Shown here: in pieces, positions 28,474-38,096 of the stretch
Position numbering within the stretch: the stretch's first letter is position 1
Layout of the letters: every line of letters starts with the position of its first letter
Origin: Iningainema tapete BLCC-T55
GTDB lineage: Bacteria; Cyanobacteriota; Cyanobacteriia; Cyanobacteriales; Nostocaceae
NCBI RefSeq assembly: GCF_014698965.1
Contig: NZ_JACXAE010000072.1
Location: forward strand, 1-64,000
Direction: 5' to 3'
DNA length: 64,000 nucleotides
The notes under the pieces: generated by a model
What the model was told of the DNA's origin: nothing
The model's database searches: none
What the model saw: the letters and a program-made list of their open reading frames with translations, nothing else
Made by a program: the position numbers and the translations under genes

Positions 28474-28998
28474 TCATTGACCATCTATCTTTTCTATTTG
28501 CTCTCGTATATCATTTAAATCTATGTATCTATCCGTCGCATTACGTAATTCTCTGGCTATCATTCCTTCTGTTGATACTACTGTAATATGTGTGTTTTTT
28601 GAGCGTAATAGTTCAATTGCTCTTTCAAAATCTCCATCTCCACTAAATAAAACTACTCGATCATACTGATCCACGGTATTAAACATATCTACAACAATTT
28701 CAATATCTAAATTTGCTTTTTGCGAGTAACGTCCAGAGGAATCATCATAGTATTCTTTAAGAACTTTAGTTCTCACTGTATATCCTAGACTAATGAGAGC
28801 ATCTCTGAAACCTCGCTGATCTTGTTGGTCTTTTAAACCAGTGTACCAGAATGCATTAATCAAGGTGGTTTCTGACTGCTCGTGTCTAAAATATTCTAAT
28901 ACTCGCCTTGGGTCAAAAAACCACCCATTTTTTTGTTGAGCATAGAACATATTGTTTCCGTCTACAAAAATAGACAGACGATTCATTGGAGAACCCAT
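28474..28998 (-). CDS. NYN domain protein (LabA/DUF88-like)
   Basis: 174 residues with a PIN/NYN nuclease fold: LSIFVDGNNMFYAQQKNGWF (first Asp and Asn), LDIEIVVDMFNT (middle Asp), and RVVLFSGDGDFERAIELLR (C-terminal Asp pair), followed by ITVVSTEGMIARELRNATD. Proteins of this family are putative RNases; in cyanobacteria LabA-type members affect circadian gene expression, though this one is not proven to be LabA. It lies in the same direction as leuA, 94 bases upstream of it. Confidence 0.85.
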   Translation of the reverse strand: MGSPMNRLSIFVDGNNMFYAQQKNGWFFDPRRVLEYFRHEQSETTLINAFWYTGLKDQQDQRGFRDALISLGYTVRTKVLKEYYDDSSGRYSQKANLDIEIVVDMFNTVDQYDRVVLFSGDGDFERAIELLRSKNTHITVVSTEGMIARELRNATDRYIDLNDIREQIEKIDGQ

Positions 28999-29780
28999 AG
29001 TAAACTTACACCTAATAATATAAAAGAATTTAGATTGAACAATAGATTATAGCAATTATAAAATGACAACTTTGCTAATATCTATAAATTATATTGTCAT
29101 ATATAGCTTTTATCTAACCTCACTTAAATTAAAAAAATTGGTGGAAACATTGATGTTGTTGGCATCTTGTAATGCTAAACTTCTTTCACCATTGGCGTGA
29201 CGATAACACCCTGTGATCAAAATCTACCAATAAAATTGAGCAACTACAGCTTTTTTAACTGTATCTCAGTTAAGTTTACTCCTAAAGAGGTATGGAATAG
29301 ACTGGAATAGGGTGTATCCAAGCACTTATCCATCTGTAGCCTTTGTTTGAGCATGTTAATTAAGTTTGCATCCTCCATCTGTCTTGTTATGAGGCAAGGG
29401 GAAAGAGGGGAAGGGAAATGCTTACCACATTAGCCTACAAAGTATCCTACATAGCAAGGCTGACAAAAACTTGTAAGAAAAGCTACATAAATGCTAGAGT
29501 AGCAACTGAAACTAATGATGGCAAAATTTTGCCCTAAATTATGTTTCCCTAGAATAATAACTTATCATGTTGCTGGAGTTAGGCAGCGACATGATCGCTT
29601 GATGGCTATTCATTGCACTGCTGCGTTGAGTAACCGCCAACGATAGAACAGCTAGGGAATGGGCTACTACCAACTACTGAATTTTTTACAAGTTAGGTAA
29701 AGAATAAAAAGTAGTTTACAAAAGTATAAGAAGTATTTTCATTTAAACCTTATTGTCGATCTTGTTGCACCATAACGTGT
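28999..29780. other. 780-bp gene-poor region
   Basis: I recognise no gene. Features noted: an imperfect stem-loop at 29566-29594 (TCATGTTGCTG / CAGCGACATGA with an 8-base loop), and a short minus-strand reading at about 29110-29215 (YRHANGERSLALQDANN) that looks protein-like but has no start codon. The 3' part should contain the promoter of the kinase gene. Confidence 0.4.
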
Positions 29781-32222
29781 GTGTCAATAACTAAAGACGT
29801 AATACGTAAATCAATTAGCAATAACTATATGGCAGAAAAACCTACATCTACCTTAACCAAAAAAGCAAGTACTGCTTCCCATCAACCGTCCAGTAAACTG
29901 ACAAAGCTCACTTCGACAGTACTGGCATGGCAGTTAAAGCAGATGAATCGTTTAGGTCATCTGCTGAGTGGTGTTTCGGTAGTTGGAGCTACCCTGCTGA
30001 CAACAAGTAGTTTAAATTTGGCTCAATTTATGGAAAATCAGGCGCAATCGATGTTTTATCTCCTGCGCGGACCAATCGCTCCCAATGAAGACATTGTGAT
30101 TTTGGCAATAGACGATCAGTCAATTTCTATCCCTGAAGATTATTATGGCACTGACTCAAAGCAGTATGCCTATTTAGAACCGTTAAAATCTTTTCCTTAT
30201 CAACGTCATGCTTATGCGATCGCCATTGAAAAGTTGATTGCCTCTGGCGCACGTTCTGTAGCTATTAACGTATTATTTGATACACCAAGTAGCTATGGGG
30301 TGGAAGATGATGAAAAGTTACGCTCTTCATTACAGCAACACGGCACAAAAGTGACTTTAGCTGCACTGTACGAAAATTCTCATACATATCAAGGTCAAAC
30401 TACACAACTAAAGTTACCTTCTCAGATGTTTCTTACCGGAGCTACATCAGTGGGCTTAGTGAATTTTCCCATAGAGCCAGATGGCAAAATTCACAAATTA
30501 GCTAGCGAATTACATAAGTTAACACCAGAAGAAAATGCTCTCACACCAAAAATACCAACATTTAGTGAAGCAGTTTTGCGCTCCGCCAACGTAAAATATC
30601 CTAAACCAAAAGGCTCGCGCATTTATTTCAACGGAGCTGCTGGTACATTTAAGGTAATTCCCTTCTGGTATTTATTTGACCCACAAAATTGGGATACATT
30701 TTTACAGCAGGGAAAGGTTTTTCAAGACAAAATTGTACTGATTGGAGCCACGGCTAAGTTAAGCAATGACTATCATCCAGTGGCAGTCTCGGACAGTTGG
30801 CTGTATCAAACGCCGATGTCAGGAGTAGAAATCCATGCGTCGGCGATCGCAACTTTAATGGAAGGTAAAACAGTTGCTTTGGCAATCGAAACTCCACAAG
30901 GGCGCGGTTTATTTGTACTAGCTTTAGTAGGTGGGTATGCAGTAATAGTTGCAAGAATTAAACGCGGTATCAGCAGATTAGTTTACTGCCTTGGGGGAGC
31001 GATCGCTTGGTCAACCACAAGTTATATTTTATTTGTATATGCTCAATTCCTCATCCCAACTGCTGTACCTGTAGGAGCAATTACTTTAATTGGACTGGGT
31101 TACTTGGGAACTGAAGCATTTAGGGAAATAGTCAGAAAAAGTCAACTAATAGATATTTTTCAAAAATATGCATCTCACTATGTTGTACAGGAAATTCTTA
31201 GTCAACAGGATGACTTAAGAGATTTACTTCAACAGAGATCTAAGGCTGTATCTGGAAAAATTCTCGACTGGCGTTATAAAATTGTCAAAGTTCTTGGTTC
31301 TGGTGGATTTAGTGAAACCTATGTCGCCGAAGATACTAAACTTCCTGGCAACCCTTTATGTGTTGTTAAGCAACTAAAACCAGTAAACAATAAATCTGAA
31401 CAGTTAGCAGTTGCAAGACGTTTATTTAACTCAGAAGCTCAAACTTTGCAGAAATTGGGAACACATAACCAGATACCTCAACTTTTGGCTTATTTTGAAG
31501 AGGAAGAAGAATTTTATTTAGTTCAAGAGTATATTATTGGTCATGCTTTGAGTCAAGAGCTGCCCAAAGGAAAACGTCTTCCACAAACAGCAGTCATTGA
31601 AATACTAAGAGATCTATTGCAAACATTGACATTTGTCCATCAAAATGGTGTGATTCACCGCGATATTAAACCTAGCAATATCATTCGCCGAGAAAAAGAT
31701 CAAAAGTTGGTACTGATTGATTTTGGTGCAGTCAAGGAAGTAACCACACAACTGCTAGATCATCAAGAACAAACTGCTTTTACTATCGGTATTGGAACCA
31801 AGGGTTATGCACCAACAGAACAATGCTTTGGGCGTCCTCAATATAGCAGTGATATTTACGCAGTTGGCATGATTGGGATTAAAGCCTTGACTGGTATGAC
31901 ACCTCATGAAATAGTTCGGGATGCTAATGGGGAGTTGAAATGGATCGATAAGGCGTACGTGAGTCATACTCTAGCCAATATTCTTAGTCAGATGGTACGA
32001 GAAGATTTTCAGCAAAGGTATCAGTCAGCACCCCAGGCACTTGCAGCATTGAATAATCTCATTAATTCTGAAGAAGGACAATTGCCAACACAAGGGGTAT
32101 CAATGACAACTGTGATTTTGGAAGATGATTCTGATACTCCCACCACACCTTGGACAGGAGCATTAGATGAAACGCCATCAATTTCTTCTACATCTATCTT
32201 ACCGCCACGAAATCAGTCGTGA
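29781..32222 (+). CDS. CHASE2-domain serine/threonine protein kinase
   Basis: 813 residues from GTG 29781; ATG 29829 is an alternative start. One N-terminal membrane segment (residues ~60-80) leads to an extracytoplasmic CHASE2 sensor (FYLLRGPIAPNEDIVILAID ... GVEIHASAIATLMEGKTV). Two to three membrane segments follow (about 375-445), then a cytosolic Hanks-type kinase: VLGSGGFSETYVAEDT (about 503), VVKQLKP, HRDIKPSNI (about 625), LIDFGAVKE and GTKGYAPTEQ. All catalytic residues are intact. In cyanobacteria CHASE2 proteins often neighbour FecR-domain proteins, as here (convergent FecR gene). Confidence 0.92.
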   Translation: MSITKDVIRKSISNNYMAEKPTSTLTKKASTASHQPSSKLTKLTSTVLAWQLKQMNRLGHLLSGVSVVGATLLTTSSLNLAQFMENQAQSMFYLLRGPIAPNEDIVILAIDDQSISIPEDYYGTDSKQYAYLEPLKSFPYQRHAYAIAIEKLIASGARSVAINVLFDTPSSYGVEDDEKLRSSLQQHGTKVTLAALYENSHTYQGQTTQLKLPSQMFLTGATSVGLVNFPIEPDGKIHKLASELHKLTPEENALTPKIPTFSEAVLRSANVKYPKPKGSRIYFNGAAGTFKVIPFWYLFDPQNWDTFLQQGKVFQDKIVLIGATAKLSNDYHPVAVSDSWLYQTPMSGVEIHASAIATLMEGKTVALAIETPQGRGLFVLALVGGYAVIVARIKRGISRLVYCLGGAIAWSTTSYILFVYAQFLIPTAVPVGAITLIGLGYLGTEAFREIVRKSQLIDIFQKYASHYVVQEILSQQDDLRDLLQQRSKAVSGKILDWRYKIVKVLGSGGFSETYVAEDTKLPGNPLCVVKQLKPVNNKSEQLAVARRLFNSEAQTLQKLGTHNQIPQLLAYFEEEEEFYLVQEYIIGHALSQELPKGKRLPQTAVIEILRDLLQTLTFVHQNGVIHRDIKPSNIIRREKDQKLVLIDFGAVKEVTTQLLDHQEQTAFTIGIGTKGYAPTEQCFGRPQYSSDIYAVGMIGIKALTGMTPHEIVRDANGELKWIDKAYVSHTLANILSQMVREDFQQRYQSAPQALAALNNLINSEEGQLPTQGVSMTTVILEDDSDTPTTPWTGALDETPSISSTSILPPRNQS

Positions 32223-32225
32223 ATA

Positions 32226-32267
<42 letters not shown>

Positions 32268-32316
32268 ATAATTTTTGTCATTAGTTTTGTCAGGGTACAA
32301 AATTTAACAGTTTTGC

Positions 32317-34068
32317 TCAAGTACTGGGTTTTGGAGGCATTGGTGTTAAAGGATTTATTGATGTTGGCACTGGTGGTTTCGTTGTCGGTGCTGGCGTGGT
32401 GGTAGGTGGTGAAGGCGGTGATACTGATGGTGTTGGATTGGTGGTATTGCCATTAGTTGGCAGTGAAGTTGTTGGTGGGTTGACAGGGGTGACGGGAGTT
32501 GTTGGTGGTGTGACGGGGATGATCGGGATACCATTATTTGGTGGTGTGATAGGAGTGGTGTTAATTGGTGGTGTGACAGGGGTGATGGGAATGGTGCTGG
32601 TTGGTGGTATGACAGGGGTGACGGGAGTTGTTGGTGGTGTGATAGGAGTGGTGTTAATTGGTGGTGTGACAGGAGTGATGGGAATGGTGCTGGTTGGTGG
32701 TATGACAGGGGTGACGGGAGTTGTTGGTGGTGTGACAGGGGTGACGGGAGTTGTTGGTGGATTGGTAGTGTTGCCGTTGGTTGGTGGTATGACAGGGGTG
32801 ACGGGAGTTGTTGGTGGTGTGACAGGGGTGATGGGAGTTGTTGGTGGATTGGTAGTGTTGCCGTTGGTTGGTGGTGTGACAGGGGTGACGGGAGTTGTTG
32901 GTGGTGTGACAGGGGTGACGGGAGTTGTTGGTGGTGTGACAGGGGTGATGGGAGTTGTTGGTGGTGTGACAGGGGTGACGGGAGTTGTTGGTGGATTGGT
33001 AGTGTTGCCGTTGGTTGGTGGCTGGTTATTGGGCGTTGAAGGTTTTATAGGTTCAATTATTTGTGATGAAGTAGGTGGTTGAATTGATGGCTCTGATGGC
33101 GGCTTTGAATTTTCAGTTGGCGGCGTTACTGATGGTGATGGATTAGGTGGTTTGGTTACAGACTCTGATGGTATGTAAGGTTTCAGAGGTTGATCTGTTT
33201 CTATGATCTGTAGGGGCTGTTTTTCTTGATTTGAAAAGACTTGTCCTGTTTCCAGTAACGTATTTACTGGTGTATTGTCTCTAACATTATTGTTGCTAGT
33301 GGATGAGTTAGTACTAGCAGTTAGCTTGACAAAAGTTGGGTTTTCTACTACTCCTTGACCAACTATTGGCTTTTGAGCAGCAACAGCCGCCGCCGTTTCC
33401 TGTTGAACTTGTGCGATCGCCGGATCTGGACTAGGTTTACCACGCAAAGGCAAATCGAGTCCCCGAACTAAATCGCTCGTGTCATAGAAAGTCCTCAAAT
33501 CAAAATCGTATAAACCCTTAAATTTTCCTTTAACTACCACGATCATTTGCCCTGCTTGAAGCTCCTGACTTTGAGAAGCATTCTGGTTATAAACTTGAAT
33601 ACCACTATTTGTGAGCGCTCCTACTAGTGTGGTATCAGTTGCTTGGTCATAACGCACAAATAATGCCGATCCACGAATTGCCGCTGCTGCACTTGGCGTG
33701 TTGATACGTGTTTGCCCTTGTCCTGGTGGAATCACCAATAGAACAGTTCCATTGGAAAGTCTAAAGTTTCTCGTCTGCGGTAAAAATCGAAACACCGCTT
33801 GTTCGCCCACTCTTGCTAGAGAACCATCATTAAAGCGCAAGTCTGCTAAGGATGCTCGTCCTGTTGACAAACCATCTCCGGGAGTCATTGCATCTTTATG
33901 CTTTGCTTTACGCTTCGGCTCATTTAGACGCATCAGTTGCACTAAATTACGAAGGTCTTGAATTTCTGCTTTAGTCAAGGGAGTAGCCGCGTTTGCTTTT
34001 TCGGGCAACTGTAGAACAAAAACCCCCCATAAACCAATTACTGTTAGAGAAATAAACTTGCGCAACAT
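32317..34068 (-). CDS. FecR-domain protein with long Pro/Thr repeat tail
   Basis: 583 residues. Signal peptide [20 protein letters not shown] ending near KANA. FecR domain at about residues 65-190 ([51 protein letters not shown]). From about residue 300 the chain is Pro/Thr/Asn-rich, with residues 350-540 made of PVTPPTT and [11 protein letters not shown] repeats. It is an exported protein, probably periplasmic or wall-spanning. Cyanobacterial FecR-domain proteins may act as envelope ligands rather than iron sensors. It converges with the CHASE2 kinase and is divergent from the beta-barrel gene. Confidence 0.88.
   Translation of the reverse strand: MLRKFISLTVIGLWGVFVLQLPEKANAATPLTKAEIQDLRNLVQLMRLNEPKRKAKHKDAMTPGDGLSTGRASLADLRFNDGSLARVGEQAVFRFLPQTRNFRLSNGTVLLVIPPGQGQTRINTPSAAAAIRGSALFVRYDQATDTTLVGALTNSGIQVYNQNASQSQELQAGQMIVVVKGKFKGLYDFDLRTFYDTSDLVRGLDLPLRGKPSPDPAIAQVQQETAAAVAAQKPIVGQGVVENPTFVKLTASTNSSTSNNNVRDNTPVNTLLETGQVFSNQEKQPLQIIETDQPLKPYIPSESVTKPPNPSPSVTPPTENSKPPSEPSIQPPTSSQIIEPIKPSTPNNQPPTNGNTTNPPTTPVTPVTPPTTPITPVTPPTTPVTPVTPPTTPVTPVTPPTNGNTTNPPTTPITPVTPPTTPVTPVIPPTNGNTTNPPTTPVTPVTPPTTPVTPVIPPTSTIPITPVTPPINTTPITPPTTPVTPVIPPTSTIPITPVTPPINTTPITPPNNGIPIIPVTPPTTPVTPVNPPTTSLPTNGNTTNPTPSVSPPSPPTTTPAPTTKPPVPTSINPLTPMPPKPST
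32470..33020. repeat. 30-bp tandem minisatellite in the FecR gene
   Basis: More than a dozen near-identical units built on ACAGGGGTGACGGGAGTTGT plus GGTGGTGTG (plus-strand reading), with larger 80-90-bp blocks that include GTAGTGTTGCCGTTGGTTGG. They encode PVTPPTT repeats. Length is a multiple of three throughout, so copy-number change keeps the frame. A long open frame on the opposite strand is only a by-product. Confidence 0.85.
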
Positions 34069-34391
34069 TATTTGAAGCCTCTGATATTTTCTATAAACCC
34101 AAATCGTTTGAAGACAGATTTTGATGTTAAATGTTTCTGTCTGCTAGTTAGTTATAACAACCGTATATTTGCTGACTTTTGCTGAAAAATATACAAAATA
34201 CTCATGTTCTTTTGAGTAATTTCTTAATTTTTCTTAAAATCTTATGTTACACTGTAACATCTATTACCTCTCTTTTTTCCAATTAAGTATAAATACTTGG
34301 TACTGTGACTAAAATTGATAGGAAATTTAAGATTCCCGTTTGGAACTCTCAACATAGCTTTTGTGTCTATGTTTGCCAAAAGCAGAAAAAC
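34069..34391. promoter_or_regulatory. divergent promoter region FecR / beta-barrel genes
   Basis: About 320 AT-rich bases between divergent genes. If the barrel gene uses GTG 34305 the spacer is 236 bases. No operator-like repeat is evident. Confidence 0.35.
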
Positions 34392-35930
34392 ATGCAACAC
34401 AAAGGCTGGAAAAAAATAATGTATTGGATCTTATTAGCCTCTAGTGGTGCAAACTTTTGTTGCACTAAGGTAGATGCAGCGTGGGCTAAAAATTCAAACT
34501 TATTGGTCAATAAAAATCACCTTCTATCCAGAATACCATCTTTAGGAGTGATCAAAACAACTTCAAAGCCAAATCAAAAACCTTTTTTACACATAACCCC
34601 TGATGTGGTTAGCGAAGAGTTACAAGCACCATTTTCTGGGATAGAAAACTACCCAGTGTGGACAGTACAAAACACACCAACTCCCTCACCGCCTACAGTA
34701 TCACCACCAGAATTAACTCCTGCGCCAACACCACCATCACCAGAACTAACTCCTACACCACCCCCACCTAATCTCACCATTCCATCTCCACCATCACCTG
34801 CACTAACTCCTACACCACCTCCTGCACTACCACCCCAACAATATCCTGTATTACCAACAGAATCGCCCACCAACAATATTCAACAGGAGATTGAGCCGCC
34901 ACAACTTGAAGGACAACCGACGGATTTTTTCAAACCAACGCCAGTACAAATAAAACCAAGCTTGGATGAACCGGAAATAAATCGTGTACAAAGAATAGAG
35001 AGACTTCTTTTGCGATTGCAAGAGAAAAAACAAACTTCTCAAGAATCAAATAGCTATGGAGAACTAGGTAGATTGCTGGTGAGGGAATCGGCTGAGCAAT
35101 CAGATAATAACGACTTAGGTACACTGCGTTTGCAAGAAAAACCTTTAGAACAGCTACCTCCTCCATCACCACCGTCACCTACCACCGAGTCTAAACCCAT
35201 AGGTTATCTACTTGCTAATGTTGGCTACTTTCACACTAGTAATATTTTTTCCTCAGATATTCCGGTACAAGACGGCTTAATCTATTCTGGACTGACGCTA
35301 GCCTCTGCTGGTTTGCCGATAGGAGCTAATACTTTTATCAATGGCTCAATTGATGGTAACGTGATTCGTTACATAGAACAGTCACAATATAATTATAACC
35401 AAATAAGATTTAATTTAAGTATTTACCAGCAGTTCAATCGGCAAATGTATGCTGAAATTGGTTGGAGTAATCAACAGTTTTTCTACGCCACAAATAACTC
35501 TTTTGCTCAAGCTGGCGATCGCTTTTTGAACGAAAATTCTTTCCGCCTATCTTTAGGACGAAGAGATATTTTAAATCCCCGGATGACGTTAGATAGTTTC
35601 TACGAATTTCGTTTCAGTTTGACTAATCCTCCCAGTCAACCAGACAGTCGCGATCGCCTCATCAACTCCTTGTGGGTTTCTTTGAACTATTATTTACGAA
35701 AATCACTGCAAATTGGGCTTGATTACCAGTTTGGGTTATCTAATTTTACACAACGTTTTCGAGAAGATCAGTATCATCGGATCTTTGCTCACTTGAACTA
35801 TAAAATTACTCCCTACACTAATCTTAGTTTACAAGGAGGTGTAACTACTGGTAGCTCTACTGATGCCAAAATTGATTTTGATGGTTGGTTCTTCACCGTC
35901 AATTACAATTTAGAATTGGGTCGATTTTGA
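34392..35930 (+). CDS. outer-membrane beta-barrel protein with proline-rich linker
   Basis: From ATG 34392 the N-terminus is basic then hydrophobic (KKIMYWILLASSGANFCC), a signal peptide with cleavage near VDAAWA; GTG 34305 would add 29 residues. Residues ~100-190 (counted from 34392) are Pro/Ser/Thr-rich (PTPPSPELTPTPPPPN-like). From about residue 280 the chain alternates hydrophobic and polar residues, rich in Tyr/Phe/Asn (GYFHTSNIFSS, YNYNQIRFNLSIYQQF), and ends FFTVNYNLELGRF with the terminal Phe typical of outer-membrane barrels. It probably forms an envelope unit with the divergent FecR protein. Specific function unknown. Confidence 0.78.
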   Translation: MQHKGWKKIMYWILLASSGANFCCTKVDAAWAKNSNLLVNKNHLLSRIPSLGVIKTTSKPNQKPFLHITPDVVSEELQAPFSGIENYPVWTVQNTPTPSPPTVSPPELTPAPTPPSPELTPTPPPPNLTIPSPPSPALTPTPPPALPPQQYPVLPTESPTNNIQQEIEPPQLEGQPTDFFKPTPVQIKPSLDEPEINRVQRIERLLLRLQEKKQTSQESNSYGELGRLLVRESAEQSDNNDLGTLRLQEKPLEQLPPPSPPSPTTESKPIGYLLANVGYFHTSNIFSSDIPVQDGLIYSGLTLASAGLPIGANTFINGSIDGNVIRYIEQSQYNYNQIRFNLSIYQQFNRQMYAEIGWSNQQFFYATNNSFAQAGDRFLNENSFRLSLGRRDILNPRMTLDSFYEFRFSLTNPPSQPDSRDRLINSLWVSLNYYLRKSLQIGLDYQFGLSNFTQRFREDQYHRIFAHLNYKITPYTNLSLQGGVTTGSSTDAKIDFDGWFFTVNYNLELGRF

Positions 35931-35938
35931 AGAATCCA

Positions 35939-36760
35939 TCACATATAACTAATCCAGTCACTCCAACTACCAGCATAAAGTTTACCAGTTTTGATGCCAG
36001 CTAGTTCCAAAGATAGTAAATTAACACAAGCAGTCACACCAGAACCACAATAAACAAAAATTTCCTTGGCTTGTTCTAAATTAGACCAACGTTCGCGTTG
36101 GTCTTTTAATGTTCTCACATAACCTGCAACATCTGTAACTTCCAGCCAAGGATAGTTTTGCGCACCAGGGATATGACCTGCTATTCTATCAATGGGTTCG
36201 CTAATTCCCAGATAGCGATCGCGCTCTCGTGAATCGACTAACACTACTTCAGGGGAATCTTTACGACTTTTTACATCAGTAATATCCACTGTTCTTTGTC
36301 TTTGTATATTAGGAACGAAAGAAGTAGCCGTGTTCGATTCACAAACGACATTTGTGACAGGATAACCTGCTTTTAGCCATCCAGCAAAACCTCCATCTAG
36401 TACAGCAACTTGTTCATGTCCAAGATAGCGTAACAGCCACCACAGTCGAGCGGCAAAGGCTTGGCGAGAGTCATCATAAGCTACAACAATTTTTTGCGCA
36501 CTTACCCCCATAGCTGATAACTTTTTAGCTAACACAGTAGGATCGGGTAAAGGATGTCTTCCGCCATGTTCTGATACAGCACTCGAAAGATCCTGGTTTA
36601 AATCTAGATAGTAAGAACCTTTGATATGACTCATCTGGTATTGCTGTTTTCCCAAAAGCGGATCGGCAAGAGAAAAACGACAATCCACTATGATTACTTG
36701 CGGATCTTCTAAGTGTTCATATAGCCATTCAGCCGAAACAACATAAGAGGTGTTAGTCAT
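35939..36760 (-). CDS. sulfurtransferase, two rhodanese domains (SseA-like)
   Basis: 273 residues. The first rhodanese domain (1-125) is catalytically empty; the second has the active-site loop FVYCGSGVTACVN (Cys about residue 239). The CGSGVT type loop is characteristic of 3-mercaptopyruvate sulfurtransferases rather than thiosulfate ones. Other markers: DCRFSLADPLLGKQQY, HIKGSYYLDLN, DGGFAGWLKAGYPV, HIPGAQNYPW. Cytosolic sulfur transfer. Convergent with the barrel gene (8-base gap). Confidence 0.92.
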   Translation of the reverse strand: MTNTSYVVSAEWLYEHLEDPQVIIVDCRFSLADPLLGKQQYQMSHIKGSYYLDLNQDLSSAVSEHGGRHPLPDPTVLAKKLSAMGVSAQKIVVAYDDSRQAFAARLWWLLRYLGHEQVAVLDGGFAGWLKAGYPVTNVVCESNTATSFVPNIQRQRTVDITDVKSRKDSPEVVLVDSRERDRYLGISEPIDRIAGHIPGAQNYPWLEVTDVAGYVRTLKDQRERWSNLEQAKEIFVYCGSGVTACVNLLSLELAGIKTGKLYAGSWSDWISYM

Positions 36761-36809
36761 AAAGGTTAGATTGTTAATAGCAGTTAGCCATTAGCCCATT
36801 ATTCAGTAA

Positions 36810-37697
36810 ATGTCAGATCTAGATAATTTTATCCCACAAGCAACAGCAGATGGCTCATTTACCTTCTTTTCCCAAGAATTTGGCGAATCATTTCATAGCA
36901 GTTACGGAGCGCATCAGGAGAGTTTTTTCAAGTTTGCGGTTCCTACTGAATTGTCAAAGAAAGCTAACAAACCTGTGGTGCGGTTGTTAGATGTTTGTTA
37001 TGGGCTTGGGTATAATACAGCCGCAGCTTTACAGACAATTTGGACAGTTAATCCTGATTGTTACATAGAAGTCATTGGTTTAGAACTGAATGCAGCAGTG
37101 CCACAAGCTGCTATTGGGCATAACTTATTTAACAACTGGAATTGCGAGTATACTGAGATTTTGACTCAGTTAGCTTTTTCACTGAGTGTGCAATCCCCAC
37201 GACTAACAGCGAAGTTACTGATTGGTGATGCCAGAAGTTCGATTCAGCTTGTGAATAATTCCAATTTCCGTGCAGATGCAATTTTTCTCGATCCTTTTTC
37301 CCCACCACACTGCCCACAATTATGGACTGTTGAGTTTATTCAACAACTTTCTCTCTCGTTACATGAGTCTGGGAGCCTCGCCACTTATTCCTGTGCTGCT
37401 GCTGTGCGTACAGCACTTTTAACTGCTGGATTGCAAATAGGTTCCACACCACCAGTAGGAAGGCGTGCGCCTGGTACCGTCGCTACTTGGGCTTCCCCTA
37501 CTCCCCTGCCTCCTCTGTGCCAAGCAGAAAAAGAACACTTACTTACTCGTGCGGCTATTCCTTACCGAGATCCAGAATTGAGCGATTCCCCACAAGTCAT
37601 TATCAAACGACGAGAACAAGAGCAACTGACTTGCGGAATGGAACCCACTTCTCGTTGGCGAAAAAGGTGGATAAAGAAAGGAACTATTCAAATGTAA
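36810..37697 (+). CDS. mnmD: MnmD-like tRNA (mnm5s2U34) methyltransferase (DUF752)
   Basis: 295 residues matching the methyltransferase part of MnmC, found alone (MnmD) in many cyanobacteria. Markers: TADGSFTFFSQEFGESFHSS, GAHQESFFKF, the SAM-binding LLDVCYGLGYNTAAALQ, then VIGLELN, and DAIFLDPFSPPHCPQLWTVE (acidic DPFSP active-site region). No FAD oxidase domain is attached. It is expected to methylate the nm5-group of U34 in some tRNAs. The gene is monocistronic, divergent from the sulfurtransferase. Confidence 0.88.
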   Translation: MSDLDNFIPQATADGSFTFFSQEFGESFHSSYGAHQESFFKFAVPTELSKKANKPVVRLLDVCYGLGYNTAAALQTIWTVNPDCYIEVIGLELNAAVPQAAIGHNLFNNWNCEYTEILTQLAFSLSVQSPRLTAKLLIGDARSSIQLVNNSNFRADAIFLDPFSPPHCPQLWTVEFIQQLSLSLHESGSLATYSCAAAVRTALLTAGLQIGSTPPVGRRAPGTVATWASPTPLPPLCQAEKEHLLTRAAIPYRDPELSDSPQVIIKRREQEQLTCGMEPTSRWRKRWIKKGTIQM

Positions 37698-38096
37698 AAT
37701 TTTTTACGTTTTTTTTGCTTTTTACTGAAAATTGTGGCTTAATAAATTTTTATAGTCTAAACTACTTGACAAATTAATATGTATTTTTTAATACTTGTAT
37801 GTTAAGTTATTTAAGTTACTCTTTTGCTTTACAGGGAAAATACATAGGTCACTTAATCTCAATATGAAAAGTCTAAATTACAAATTACAAACTTTGATAT
37901 TAATCAATCCAAGTAAATACTTTATTTCACTATGATGTTAATAAATCTCCGTAAAACACCTGATTTAAGATTTACAATCATTGCTCATACTGGAATTATA
38001 GAGACAAAATTTATCAAAACTATTTTCTATGTTGTCAGAAAATGTACGGGCTATCATTATACATCATAAAAAGCAAGTTAGACATAACATTGCATA
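37698..38096. other. AT-rich gene-free spacer
   Basis: About 400 bases, AT-rich with T-runs after the MnmD gene (possible terminator), then the promoter zone of the HD-GYP regulator. No gene or clear repeat seen. Confidence 0.4.

Noticed and set aside
29110-29215. Protein-like minus-strand reading YRHANGERSLALQDANN
   Set aside because: No start codon, stop codons just upstream; possible gene fragment but too short to identify.
32470-33020. Possible CRISPR array (regular 30-bp repeats)
   Set aside because: Repeats are directly tandem without unique spacers and lie inside a coding frame; no cas genes near.
32396-33082. Long plus-strand open frame of Gly/Val-rich repeats
   Set aside because: It is the complement of the in-frame Pro/Thr minisatellite of the FecR gene; a repeat unit of multiple-of-three length keeps other frames open. 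Low complexity, no start context.
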